DNA of 10,867 nucleotides from Promethearchaeota archaeon (GCA_030615145.1 JAUWZT010000118.1:1-10867), one strand, 5' to 3'; shown: positions 1 to 8,600, counted from the first letter of the stretch. Translations and numbers: made by a program. Notes: generated by a model not told the origin, from the letters alone.

Positions 1-80
1 ATAGGTCATTGTTTATTCAATTTATAAGACCATAATATCATGCGATTGTTTACCAATATGGTATAGTATGATTTTTTGGG

Positions 81-89
81 ATATAAAAC
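81..89 (+). promoter_or_regulatory. Candidate TATA box of the protease gene
   Basis: The sequence ATATAAAAC ends 33 bases before the ATG at 123. An archaeal start about 25 bases downstream of the box would leave a leader of some 10-15 bases. A weak AGG at 112-114, eight bases before the ATG, could act as a minimal ribosome binding site. A small imperfect palindrome (TACCA, three-base gap, TGGTA; 51-63) lies just upstream and could be an operator, although such short matches are common in AT-rich DNA. Confidence 0.4.
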
Positions 90-122
90 TTTCAAATTCA
101 AACATTTTATTAGGTTTCTAAA

Positions 123-1301
123 ATGAGAAAGCAATTAAAAGTAATACTAATAATTGTTCCACTATTAGTCGCTGTAGCTGTTTCTCTAACTATTATACTG
201 CCGTATTTTAAGCAATCGCCACAGACTCCCACTTCTAAAGGATTAGTTTATATTTATGTTGATTCATCTATACACGATACATTATTTTCAGAAATTACTC
301 AATATAAGCAAGATGTAATTGATCAAGGATATTCAGCAGAATTAATCCCTTGGTCATCAAACAATGTATCGGAGATTAAACAGCATTTAATTAATGCTTC
401 CTCTCAAGGATTAATAGGGGCGGTTCTAATCGGTGACTTACCTTATGCTATGGCAAGACATTGGGATAATGTGTGGGGTAAATATTGGAATTATCCTTGT
501 GATTTATATCTTATGGATTTAGATGGGAATTGGTCTGATACTATTGTCGCTAATGGGATATTTGATATAGATCAAAATGAACACACAAATGGAACTGGTG
601 ATTGGACTCCAGAAATTTGGATTGCACGAATCAGCCCTAGCTCTATCGGAGTAACGGGATTCAATTACACAGCAGCTTATAAAAATTATTTTGACCGCAA
701 TTTTAAGCTGAGACACAACATTACTAACAGACCTCATAAAGCATTACTATACATAGATGATGATTGGTCAAGTTATAAGGATGAATGGTTAAGCAATTTT
801 ACAGCATATACCGGTAGCGAAGTCGATTGCTATTGGAACGATCCAACTACAACAGCTGCAAACTATATGAATAATATATCTACAGTTAATTACGAATTTG
901 TCCATTTGCTTGTTCATTCATGGCCAACTCAGCATCTTTTTGGACCTGTTTACGCTCTTGGATCTGAGGGGATTTTAACGTATAAAAACATATATGGAAA
1001 CAGCACTTTACCATTATTTTATAATTTATTCGCATGTTTTTCATGTAATTATACCCAAGTTAACAATACTGGAACATATTATCTGTTTTCAGATAATACT
1101 TTAACAGTAATTGGGAGCGCAAGAGATGGCGGTATGGATTTATATCAACCCTTCTATGACAATTTAACCCAAGGAGCAATAATAGGCGATGCTTTTGTAA
1201 CATGGTTTCATAATCCTGAAATTGTTAAGTGGGATAAGGAATTATTATATTATGGAATGACTATATTGGGAGATCCTCTTCTTACGATATACATGACATA
1301 A
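123..1301 (+). CDS. Membrane-anchored gingipain-like (C25-type) cysteine protease
   Basis: This is a probable extracytoplasmic cysteine peptidase of the gingipain/caspase-like fold (peptidase family C25 or a close relative). Residues 7-29 form one hydrophobic segment after a short basic N-terminus, which suggests a signal anchor or uncleaved signal peptide. The rest is soluble. C25-like landmarks follow in order: a strand ending in LIGDLPYA (102-109), a second strand and turn EIWIARIS (164-171), the presumed catalytic His265 in VHSWP after a hydrophobic strand, and the presumed nucleophile Cys305 in FACFSC (Cys308 is the alternative). The chain ends near GDPLL (383-387), as expected for a catalytic domain without the long C-terminal sorting region of bacterial gingipains. 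Twelve N-X-S/T sequons are spread over the soluble part (for example N81, N136, N181, N251, N309, N347), which fits an extracellular glycoprotein. The ATG at 123 is chosen because it gives the complete signal-like N-terminus. The substrate is unknown. Family assignment is by motif recognition only. Confidence 0.72.
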   Translation: MRKQLKVILIIVPLLVAVAVSLTIILPYFKQSPQTPTSKGLVYIYVDSSIHDTLFSEITQYKQDVIDQGYSAELIPWSSNNVSEIKQHLINASSQGLIGAVLIGDLPYAMARHWDNVWGKYWNYPCDLYLMDLDGNWSDTIVANGIFDIDQNEHTNGTGDWTPEIWIARISPSSIGVTGFNYTAAYKNYFDRNFKLRHNITNRPHKALLYIDDDWSSYKDEWLSNFTAYTGSEVDCYWNDPTTTAANYMNNISTVNYEFVHLLVHSWPTQHLFGPVYALGSEGILTYKNIYGNSTLPLFYNLFACFSCNYTQVNNTGTYYLFSDNTLTVIGSARDGGMDLYQPFYDNLTQGAIIGDAFVTWFHNPEIVKWDKELLYYGMTILGDPLLTIYMT

Positions 1302-1332
1302 TTTCAGCTTTAAATTAGTAAGATTTTATTTA

Positions 1333-1350
1333 TTTTTTTCAATTTTTTTT
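1333..1350 (+). terminator. T-tract, likely terminator of the protease gene
   Basis: Two runs of seven (1333-1339) and eight (1343-1350) thymines lie about 30-50 bases after the protease stop codon. Archaeal RNA polymerase terminates at such U-rich tracts without a stable hairpin, and no hairpin is evident here. A further run of seven thymines occurs at 1373-1379, just before the HAD gene, so readthrough into that gene cannot be excluded. Confidence 0.4.
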
Positions 1351-1403
1351 CTATTAGACTTTGCCTTAAAACTTTTTTTATCTCTCTTCATGTATTTTAA
1401 TTA

Positions 1404-2060
1404 ATGGAAAAAAAAAAGAATATAATTTTAAGTTTTGATCTAGATAATACACTAATCGATAACAGTGAGGGAATCGTAAATTCATTTAATTACGCTCTTA
1501 AAAAATATAAAATCCCTACTCTTGAACGAATAGAAATCGAAAAAATGATTGGTACGCCTTTAGATGACATGTTTGAAAAGGTTTCTAATGTCAATCCAAA
1601 AAAATTATCTTCAACTTTCCGTGAGTATTATAGAGAAAAAGGCATATATCAAGGCAGCTTATTACCTGGCGTTAGAGAAAAATTAGAAGAATTTAAACAA
1701 CATTTTTTTACTTTAGGCGTAATAACTTCAAAAAGGCAAGAACTGGCAGTCCAAATTACAAAGATTTTGGGCATTTTTAAATACTTTGAATATGTCATTG
1801 GGGAAAGCGAAAATGTAAAGAGTAAGTTAGATCCTAACTTAAAAAAACACTTAAAAAATAAATATAGCGAATATAGTTTTGTGATTATTGGGGATCATCC
1901 TAAAGATCTGGCTCTTGCTGAAAATATTGGAGCACCATTCATAGGAGTATTAACAGGAAACCATTCTGCTGAAGAATTAAGGCGTGGAAATGCCCCAAAA
2001 ATACTTATAATGCAAAGTGTTAAAGATTTGTTTCCAAACCTGATTTATTCTTTATTTTAA
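1404..2060 (+). CDS. HAD-superfamily phosphatase, phosphoglycolate phosphatase-like
   Basis: This is a soluble haloacid dehalogenase-type hydrolase that probably removes phosphate from a small metabolite. All four HAD motifs are present. Motif I is FDLDNTL, with the nucleophile Asp12 and the acid/base Asp14. Motif II is VITSK, with Thr108. The motif III lysine is probably Lys141 in KLDP, comparable to the usual KPDP. Motif IV is IIGDHPKD, with Asp164 and Asp168 for magnesium. Residues about 18-85 between motifs I and II form a helical cap of C1 type, and the 218-residue length is typical of the phosphoglycolate phosphatase/Gph branch. The real substrate cannot be read from sequence, because this branch also includes pyrophosphatases, nucleotidases and sugar phosphatases. 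The start sits 11 codons before the nucleophile, which is normal for the family. No Shine-Dalgarno sequence precedes it. It lies 102 bases after the protease gene on the same strand and converges on cdhE. Confidence 0.85.
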   Translation: MEKKKNIILSFDLDNTLIDNSEGIVNSFNYALKKYKIPTLERIEIEKMIGTPLDDMFEKVSNVNPKKLSSTFREYYREKGIYQGSLLPGVREKLEEFKQHFFTLGVITSKRQELAVQITKILGIFKYFEYVIGESENVKSKLDPNLKKHLKNKYSEYSFVIIGDHPKDLALAENIGAPFIGVLTGNHSAEELRRGNAPKILIMQSVKDLFPNLIYSLF

Positions 2061-2075
2061 AAAATAATCAGATTA

Positions 2076-2097
2076 AAAATATAAAAAAAGTAAAAAA
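2076..2097 (-). terminator. T-tracts downstream of cdhE
   Basis: Read on the minus strand, the short convergent gap after the cdhE stop contains runs of six, seven and five thymines (complement of 2092-2097, 2083-2089 and 2075-2079). This is a good archaeal U-tract terminator for cdhE. The opposite strand is A-rich here, so the HAD gene has no comparable signal and may end by readthrough into the convergent gene. Confidence 0.45.
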
Positions 2098-2106
2098 TAA
2101 GATTAA

Positions 2107-3561
2107 CTACTCCTTCAAATCCTCGTAAATTTTCATAAATTCTTCAGGTTTCCATTGTTCCTGTATATATTTTCCAATTCCGGAACTATCTCGAGGTCCA
2201 ACTACAACGAAAGCATCAGCTTCGTCTTCTAAAGCTCCACTCAAGCGTGCAGCCATACCGGGTATGATTAATATACGATGATCTACTTTATCGAAGGCAC
2301 TAAATTCTTTTGCTGCTTCTGCGATCGATCCTGCTGAAAACTGCCCGCCTGCTACTGCAGATTCAATACCGATACCTTCTGAATCTACAACTAAAAGCCA
2401 CGAGTCTACATTTGCTCCTTTAATATCAATTTCTACGGGGATCTTTGTAAGTCTGTAATTTGATGTCACAAAAATGGGAGCCATTTTACCAGGTTCTCCT
2501 ATTGGGAAACAACCAGGATCTGTTGTTGGATAGATGCGAGGATCGCTGAATACGCTCTGTCTTAAGGTCATAATTGCTAGTAAAGCCCAAATATCTTCTT
2601 TCCTCTTACCACTGTGGAGAACAATTAAACTTGTATCTATAGATTCCATAATCGCTGCCATAATGATTTCTTGATATTGATGCTCCCAAAGCTTCTTGTC
2701 GTCGTCAGTCTTAGCTTGACTCCAGTAAGCTGCGGGAACTCCCATAATCGGGAAGCCTGCATTCACATCTCCCTTATCAATCGCGGAAATTCTCAATCTC
2801 ATTATGTTATCGTAAGTCAAAGCTACTTTTCCTGGACCAAAAACAGTCATAGCGTCTAAAATTAGATCCTTTACACCAAGCTTTTGTAGGGTAGCACTTA
2901 AAGACAGCAATTCATCTAAGTCATTTGAAACGGCTACAACGGGTAAATTATTTTCAACCGCAAATTTTCCCACTTGTTCCCAAGACTCTTTTGTTGCAGC
3001 ATAAAGTAGAGGTTTTAATTCTTTAATTTCGTTAGCAGCAGCGAGTAAAATATCTGGATTCATACATGCTAACATTACAGGAAGATTTGATACCTCTGTA
3101 AGCTTCTTTGCGGCGAGTTTGAATTGATCGGCGTCACCTGATACACATCTTAACGCAATTCCATTTACTCTTAACACATCTCCCATTCTTTCAATCACTA
3201 GATTAGTTAAATACTTAGTGGTCGCTTCTAAATCAGGATCATCATCTGCCATTTCAATGAAAATAGCGGTTTCGTTGTAATATGTCAATTGATGCCGATT
3301 GAGAATCTCTTCTCCACCAATTACACATTTACGGTCACCCACTCCAATTTCAACAGACTTTTGTGGAGGAGCAACAAGTGCTATTAATTTACCTCGTTTT
3401 TTCGCCTGTTTTGGATCCTGCATTAAATGCGTACAATCTTGAACTGTGACCTTCCTTTCGAGCAAATCTGTTCCGAATGCCATGCAAGTATCTCTCCCAC
3501 AGTCTTGGCAATTGCTCTTATCTAAAAGAGCATAAATTTCTAACGGGCTGGGTCTGGCCAT
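2107..3561 (-). CDS. cdhE: CODH/acetyl-CoA synthase corrinoid Fe-S protein, gamma (large) subunit
   Basis: This is the large subunit of the corrinoid iron-sulfur protein. With CdhD it takes a methyl group from tetrahydromethanopterin or tetrahydrofolate onto cobalt and delivers it to acetyl-CoA synthase in the Wood-Ljungdahl pathway, in the cytoplasm. The N-terminus carries the four-cysteine [4Fe-4S] motif Cys18, Cys21, Cys26, Cys43 (C-X2-C-X4-C-X16-C). This cluster activates the cobalt by reduction. Residues about 75-340 match the TIM-barrel part. The C-terminal part from about 345 (TTDPGCFPIGEPG, then PIFVTSNY and the glycine-rich VVDSEGIGIESAVAGG region) matches the corrinoid-binding domain. 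The 484-residue length is normal, and nothing is missing. The start is supported by an AGGAG site and by the usual SPLEIY opening before the cluster. The other CODH/ACS genes (cdhA, B, C, D) are not next to it. The neighbours are a phosphatase and a transporter. Confidence 0.95.
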   Translation of the reverse strand: MARPSPLEIYALLDKSNCQDCGRDTCMAFGTDLLERKVTVQDCTHLMQDPKQAKKRGKLIALVAPPQKSVEIGVGDRKCVIGGEEILNRHQLTYYNETAIFIEMADDDPDLEATTKYLTNLVIERMGDVLRVNGIALRCVSGDADQFKLAAKKLTEVSNLPVMLACMNPDILLAAANEIKELKPLLYAATKESWEQVGKFAVENNLPVVAVSNDLDELLSLSATLQKLGVKDLILDAMTVFGPGKVALTYDNIMRLRISAIDKGDVNAGFPIMGVPAAYWSQAKTDDDKKLWEHQYQEIIMAAIMESIDTSLIVLHSGKRKEDIWALLAIMTLRQSVFSDPRIYPTTDPGCFPIGEPGKMAPIFVTSNYRLTKIPVEIDIKGANVDSWLLVVDSEGIGIESAVAGGQFSAGSIAEAAKEFSAFDKVDHRILIIPGMAARLSGALEDEADAFVVVGPRDSSGIGKYIQEQWKPEEFMKIYEDLKE

Positions 3562-3570
3562 TTTTATTTT

Positions 3571-3575
3571 CTCCT
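3571..3575 (-). promoter_or_regulatory. Shine-Dalgarno site of cdhE
   Basis: The minus strand reads AGGAG nine bases before the cdhE ATG. It is the clearest ribosome binding site in the window and supports the start at 3561. Most other genes here lack one and may be translated from very short leaders. Confidence 0.7.
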
Positions 3576-3614
3576 AAATTCTAATTAGTCCCTTTTTAAA
3601 TAATTATTAATTAT

Positions 3615-3624
3615 TTTTTTATAG
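3615..3624 (-). promoter_or_regulatory. Candidate TATA box of cdhE
   Basis: CTATAAAAAA on the minus strand lies about 55 bases before the cdhE start. Initiation about 25 bases downstream would give a leader of roughly 30 bases that includes the AGGAG site. The surrounding DNA is very AT-rich, so alternatives such as ATTTAAAAA nearer the gene cannot be excluded. Confidence 0.35.
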
Positions 3625-3738
3625 TTAGTGTAGTTTGATTTTACATTAAAAATTTGTTTTTTTTCAAAATTTGATGTGTTAAGAATGAATGTCAAATAGG
3701 GCATACGATTTTAATTGTTTTCTAGAAATTCAATAGAA

Positions 3739-5148
3739 TCAGTTATTTGATTTTACTCTCATCAACTTTAGAGGAATTAATGAAAACATTGCCAAAAACC
3801 CTACAGTAATAAATAGCATCTCAATTTGAATAAAAGCAGATAAATAAGTCCCTAACGGAATGAAAATCACACAACTAAGTGCATACGCTATTTTCAAGCA
3901 CTGAAATGTAAAAGTTTTATGCTTCCCGTTGTTAGAAATCGTCATCATTAACGATGTATAATTTAACATCATTACACCCGCAATAATTTGAATGATTCCT
4001 TGGATTATCATCAAAAATAAAAAATCTGAAAACGCCATCAGAAAAGTTAAAACAGCATATAGTCCAACTGTAATAACGATGATCCTTTTTCGATTAGATA
4101 ACTTAAAAGCGTATATCACTTCATCCTGATTATCGTCCTTAAGGTCCAGTTTATTGCGGTTATTAGCCATAATTTTAATAATTCTGTTATTGTCTTTGTT
4201 TGAAATTCGCTGTCCTATTATCCAACCTCCAATATTGAGTAAAATCAACACAATATACAATAACGAGTATACATTAAACCCTTCTTCCCCGAATCTGGTT
4301 AATATCCAAGACGAAAAAGGAAATTGATAAAGTTTATCACTCCAAATCAATAAGTACGATAGAAATAATAGAATCAGATTTAATGTATTATTTCCCCCTA
4401 AACTTGTAGTATTCTTCTCACATTGCTCGAGGCTTTTTTCAGGGTTATTAGCTGTTTCTCTCAAAAGAACTGTTGATAAGATTATAGGAAGAGAAGATAA
4501 GAAACCAATAAAGAAAAAGGCATTCCATTGATCAATATTGAAAATATTGCTTACAGTGAAAAGGAACACAACCGAAGGGATAAACGACCCGACATTCGAC
4601 GATATATTTATTGCTGCTAAATTACCATCCTTTACTCCTTCGCTACTAGAATGATCAATTATCATTTTTGAAACACCAACTTTAATAAATTCCTGCGCTA
4701 AGAGGTTCAAAGCTAAGAAAAGGCCGAAAATGCCTAAATTACTTCCGTTTAATACGGAAAATAAGAAACTAACCAAGAATAATATACTCGATGAAATTAA
4801 AATTAACTTTTTATTTTTGGTATACTTATCAAATATATATCCTAAAACAGGTCCGGAAAACATCACAAAATACACAAATACTTGAATAAAAGCTAATTGA
4901 GCAGTATCAACATTCAATATATTTAATAAATAGACTGGTACATAAATTACCAAGAAGATTCGAATCACGCTAATAGCAAAATAGAGAAAGAAAAATCCGA
5001 AATAGTTGGTTTTTTTAACGTTTCTTTTTTCGCTCTTCTTAAAAAGTCTGAAGTTCAACTTATATTTAAACTCTGAACTTTCTATCGATTTATACACTGT
5101 GGCTGTATTTTTGTGTTTTAACATTTTAAGTTTACCAATTCGATACAT
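3739..5148 (-). CDS. Major facilitator superfamily-type transporter, 12 membrane segments
   Basis: This is an integral membrane protein of the cytoplasmic membrane, probably a secondary transporter. Twelve hydrophobic segments can be placed near residues 50-72, 84-106, 114-132, 136-154, 176-200, 208-229, 255-273, 292-312, 355-375, 377-400, 415-437 and 441-463. Between segments 2 and 3 lies GYIFDKYTKNKK (103-114), a good version of MFS motif A (G-X3-D followed by basic residues). A hydrophilic central loop (230-254) separates the two six-helix halves. The loop between segments 8 and 9 is unusually long (313-354) and charged. Residues 1-48 form a long, lysine-rich cytoplasmic tail. A second ATG at codon 9 is an alternative start. 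The codon-1 ATG is kept because a TATA-like box lies at a suitable distance. Nothing in the sequence indicates the substrate. It is on the same strand as cdhE but 177 bases upstream of it, so any link is weak. Confidence 0.8.
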   Translation of the reverse strand: MYRIGKLKMLKHKNTATVYKSIESSEFKYKLNFRLFKKSEKRNVKKTNYFGFFFLYFAISVIRIFLVIYVPVYLLNILNVDTAQLAFIQVFVYFVMFSGPVLGYIFDKYTKNKKLILISSSILFLVSFLFSVLNGSNLGIFGLFLALNLLAQEFIKVGVSKMIIDHSSSEGVKDGNLAAINISSNVGSFIPSVVFLFTVSNIFNIDQWNAFFFIGFLSSLPIILSTVLLRETANNPEKSLEQCEKNTTSLGGNNTLNLILLFLSYLLIWSDKLYQFPFSSWILTRFGEEGFNVYSLLYIVLILLNIGGWIIGQRISNKDNNRIIKIMANNRNKLDLKDDNQDEVIYAFKLSNRKRIIVITVGLYAVLTFLMAFSDFLFLMIIQGIIQIIAGVMMLNYTSLMMTISNNGKHKTFTFQCLKIAYALSCVIFIPLGTYLSAFIQIEMLFITVGFLAMFSLIPLKLMRVKSNN

Positions 5149-5181
5149 ACAACTTGCTTTTTCTAATTATTAGTTATTAAA

Positions 5182-5190
5182 CTTATAAAC
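5182..5190 (-). promoter_or_regulatory. Candidate TATA box of the transporter gene
   Basis: The minus strand reads GTTTATAAG, ending 33 bases before the ATG at 5148. This geometry predicts a nearly leaderless transcript with about ten untranslated bases, in keeping with the lack of a Shine-Dalgarno sequence before this gene. Confidence 0.4.
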
Positions 5191-5319
5191 TACACAGTTA
5201 ATATAATTCTGAAGTATTTTCGGATTTTAACAAGCATTTACATTAGGAGAGTAAGAAAAATTCTTTCTATGTTAATTCTATTGCGCCATTTTTAAAAAAA
5301 AGGAAGGAAATATATTCTT

Positions 5320-5353
5320 CCCGCTTAAGGTTATTAATAACCTTATATGCGGG
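5320..5353. repeat. Nested inverted repeat in the divergent spacer
   Basis: A perfect 20-base palindrome (half-site TAAGGTTATT, then its complement, 5326-5345) is framed by CCCGC at 5320-5324 and GCGGG at 5349-5353. The flanks are separated from the core by one base on the left and three on the right. As RNA it would fold into a long hairpin with a GC-rich base. As DNA it is a good two-fold binding site. It lies 172 bases from the transporter start and 324 from the orphan start, at the end of neither gene, so it is not an obvious terminator. An operator, a small-RNA hairpin or a remnant of a mobile-element end are all possible. Confidence 0.75.
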
Positions 5354-5611
5354 AGAAACATTTATGGTATAACATCGTGTTGTCCAGGCATTTTAGCCTT
5401 ACCTCAACTTATTTTAATGAAATTTAAACAAAATATCGTATATAAACACGTTATCTTCAACCAACGAGTTGTATTAACGCTATATTCTCTTACAATATTT
5501 ATTCATAAGAAGATATAAAAACATAGAGAAAAAAGTGTAAGATAAGCGTGGATTTTTTATACTTACATAACCGACTAATCATTAAATCTAAAAATTTATG
5601 GCATAAAAAAG

Positions 5612-5619
5612 TATTTAAG
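5612..5619 (+). promoter_or_regulatory. Weak candidate TATA box of the 1204-residue gene
   Basis: TATTTAAG preceded by an A-run would place a start near 5640 and give a leader of about 35 bases. A better-looking TATAAAA at 5662-5668 is only eight bases before the ATG at 5677, so it could not serve this start. The next in-frame ATG is codon 107, too far inside an apparently coding region to be attractive. Confidence 0.22.
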
Positions 5620-5676
5620 TTCTTATGCTAAATAAATGCATAATTCTAACTTGTATTTATCTATAAAATTGAATAT

Positions 5677-8600
5677 ATGGTAAAATTAAATATCGATTTT
5701 TTAATAAAAACTCCGATCAATACTATCCTAGAGAACATTGACTACTTTTTTCGGAAGCTTCTTCGAGAAATTGAATCCTATCTCCAAATCGAGGTATTTT
5801 ATACTAAAATCACAATAATTTTGAAAAATGAAGAATCAAGTTCAAGTGCGGTAGATAACTCATTTTCGATAGGAGTTGAGAAATCTTATAACAATGAAAT
5901 TCTCAGTATTAAAATATCTTCAGATTTTTTTCAATATATCCAATTTATTCTGCTTCGTGAAGCGTATAAATGTTTTATTCCTCAGCTCGCCAATCAGATG
6001 AAAGCGATTGAAATCTTCATAAACCAAAAAGTTGCTATTGATCTTAAAAAATTAGCCTCTATTAAAGAATGGAACGCAATAGCAACTGATAAACTAGTAG
6101 ATTACGAGTTCATATCAGCACAAAGCGATCGTTTAGAGAACTTTTTAAAGCAAGAGGGCACAGAAGACGTTGACAGTCCTTTTAAATTCTTTTTTAAGTA
6201 TATCAGAAAAAACATCCAAATTATTACTGAGCAACAAGATGGTTTCTACGACATATTGTATGAAAAATATGTATTAATTTCCTCGAAATCTTTATATGAC
6301 GACGATATAATAGAAACTGTTAGAGTTCTCAGTAAAATTTTCAATAGAGTTCAATATTTTACGGCAATGCTGGATTATCAGCATTATTTTACGACTTTCA
6401 AAGAAAATGGATTCATTCGGACAGATCTAAGTCTAAATAAATTTACACAAAACATGCAATGGATTAAAAATTCTAGCTCTATATCCCCGAACTATAATGT
6501 AAATTGGTCTGCATTGAATCTTTATTCTATTAATTGTGCCTTGAAGTTCAATCCCGTTTTAAATCGCTCAAAAATATACCAAATCGTTAAGGAGCTACCT
6601 TTTTTCCTTCTAGTTAAAGAATGTAGAACAAATTTCGGATTAGAAATCGACGGTTTTTTTGTCGTTCCAAAAATATATTTTAACGATGTAAAGAGGTTTC
6701 TTGGGAAACTCGAAGAAAATGGATACATCCTTCAAACCAGATTGACTAATGTTGAAAGAAATGAAACTTTAGTTAACACAAATTATCTTCGAGAGTATCT
6801 TGACAAAAAAACCTTAGTTAATAAAAAGAATAAATTATACGACAAAAAGTACGAATTACGTTGTGTTATAGATTATGGACAAGAGGAATATAACGAGGAA
6901 ATAACGCTTCTCGATTGGCTAATAATCGATAGAATTCGATTTGTATCGCTAACAGGGTTTAATTTCGAAAGAAGGGCGGGAAGTATTAAGCTCTTAAAGA
7001 CTGATCTTATTAACGAAATTATAAGTCAGAGGAAATTTATTACGGACTTAAAAACAAATTTGACGATAATTCATTCGTCGTTAGAACTCAGAAACAATTT
7101 TCTAGAGTTTTTAATAACAAATGAATCCTTTGGATTCTTTTACATTAAAAATATGCTTAACGATTATATCACTACTTTTCGCTTAATTAAAGATATTTTA
7201 ACCAAAAACCCTTCTATTACCAGTGTCTTCAAATTTCGTGATTATTTTATAAAACAAGGAGTATCAAATTCAATCGAAAATAACATTTCCTTTAAAAACC
7301 CAACAATTAAAAAAGCGATTTTCAACCAATTCCTACCATTATATTTTAAATCAAGGGAGAATTTTGAGGAAGAAATTAACAAATATACCATTTTCTTTAA
7401 AGTAATTAATTCTTGCTACGATTTGAAGATTTTTAACTTAAAGTCTATCCGCACGATTGCAAAAAATAAATCGTTATTAAACACGATTTTCAAGTCAAAA
7501 GAGCAGAAATTAAAAAATTCTTACGAAAATTACAAGCTCACAGAGATAAATTACCAAACCATAGAAAAAAAATTAAAAAGTTATCTAAATCACGATCCTC
7601 CCGTTGTAAAACCTAATTTAATTGGAAACATCTTTCCGTCGAATTTCCAAGTTTTTTTCATGCTCTTAAAAAACAATTTAAAAACTATCGAAAATCTTAA
7701 AAAAGTCTCTTATATTTCAAAAAAAACGGCGATCGTATCGAGTAATATACTCTATGTTGTGTTTTTTATTCCTTACCTAAATAGTGAAGAAAAATGTTCA
7801 TTGATTTCAATACTCACCGATGTCTTTAAAGAAAATTTAATTAGCGTTAAAAGATATTTGTGGAGCTATTTTATTAAACCATTTTCCCGGAAAGATTTTT
7901 ACAATTTAGAACAGAAAGAATTTTTTTATTCGAAGGATCTTTTTGAACAGTATTTCTTAAACGTACGGAGTATCCTTGGTAAAGCGCAAAAACCACTTCC
8001 AGAAGTTCTTATTACAGATCTAACAAAATTTTGGTCAAAAGAGGATAATCTCCCTGCATTAATTAAATCTGTGGAAGACCGCGTTAGAAACGAGCGCGTT
8101 GATTTTGATTTAGATAATTTACACAACTTAGTTGAATTTAATAAGCTTTTAAAAAACAAAATACTAGATCTAAAGGGATTTAAAACATCCTACGAAAAAT
8201 CGTTTTTCAAAAATTATATTAAATCAATTAATTTCATCCCGACATTTCAACGGTTCGGGATGGGCCAATACGCGCTATATTTTTACCCCACAGCTATCAA
8301 CAAGATTGATTTTAAGCTTTTATTGAATAACTCCTTCCAATCTATTAGCTATCCCGCACAAATCGATAACTCTAATTCGTTTTTATTACAATATATATCT
8401 CCTTATCGCAACCCTGGTATATCTGCCTATTTAAATTGGCTCACAAAATCAAAAAAAATCGTTAGAGAATATTGTCTGTTTTTCGTGAAAAAAATGTATC
8501 AAGTATTCCATTTCAATTACAACTTGAGTCCCGAAGGATGGGATCTCGACCCAAATAGATTTAAAATTTACTTTCAAAACGTCTTGTTTAATCCCGATTA

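Larger units (their letters stand above)
5149..5676. other. 528-bp divergent spacer without a convincing gene
   Basis: This is the longest non-coding stretch of the window, lying between the divergent transporter and the 1204-residue protein. It must hold both promoters. The only strong structure is the inverted repeat at 5320-5353. Around it the DNA is slightly less AT-rich, and a small hairpin (AGGC, six-base loop, GCCT) lies at 5386-5399. Weak six-base stems occur near 5535-5567 (TGTAAG/CTTACA) and at 5601-5628 (GCATAA/TTATGC). A 26-codon reading frame at 5347-5427 begins inside the inverted repeat and has no other support. No tRNA fold was recognised. An unrecognised small RNA is possible. 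Confidence 0.5.

Noticed and set aside
2671..2859. Plus-strand open frame of 62 codons inside cdhE
   Set aside because: It lies wholly inside the strongly supported cdhE gene on the opposite strand and resembles no known protein.
3648..3672. Hairpin-like AAATTTG, eight thymines, CAAAATTT between the transporter and cdhE
   Set aside because: The stem is nearly all A/T with a one-base slip, as expected by chance in this background. It is also in the wrong orientation for a T-tract terminator of the minus-strand transporter.
5347..5427. 26-codon open frame in the divergent spacer, starting with MREKHLWYN
   Set aside because: It starts inside the inverted repeat, has no ribosome binding site and is too short to judge. 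It could be chance or a trace of a transposase.
5662..5668. TATAAAA just before the ATG of the 1204-residue gene
   Set aside because: It is only eight bases from the start codon, so transcription from it would begin inside the gene. It is more likely chance.
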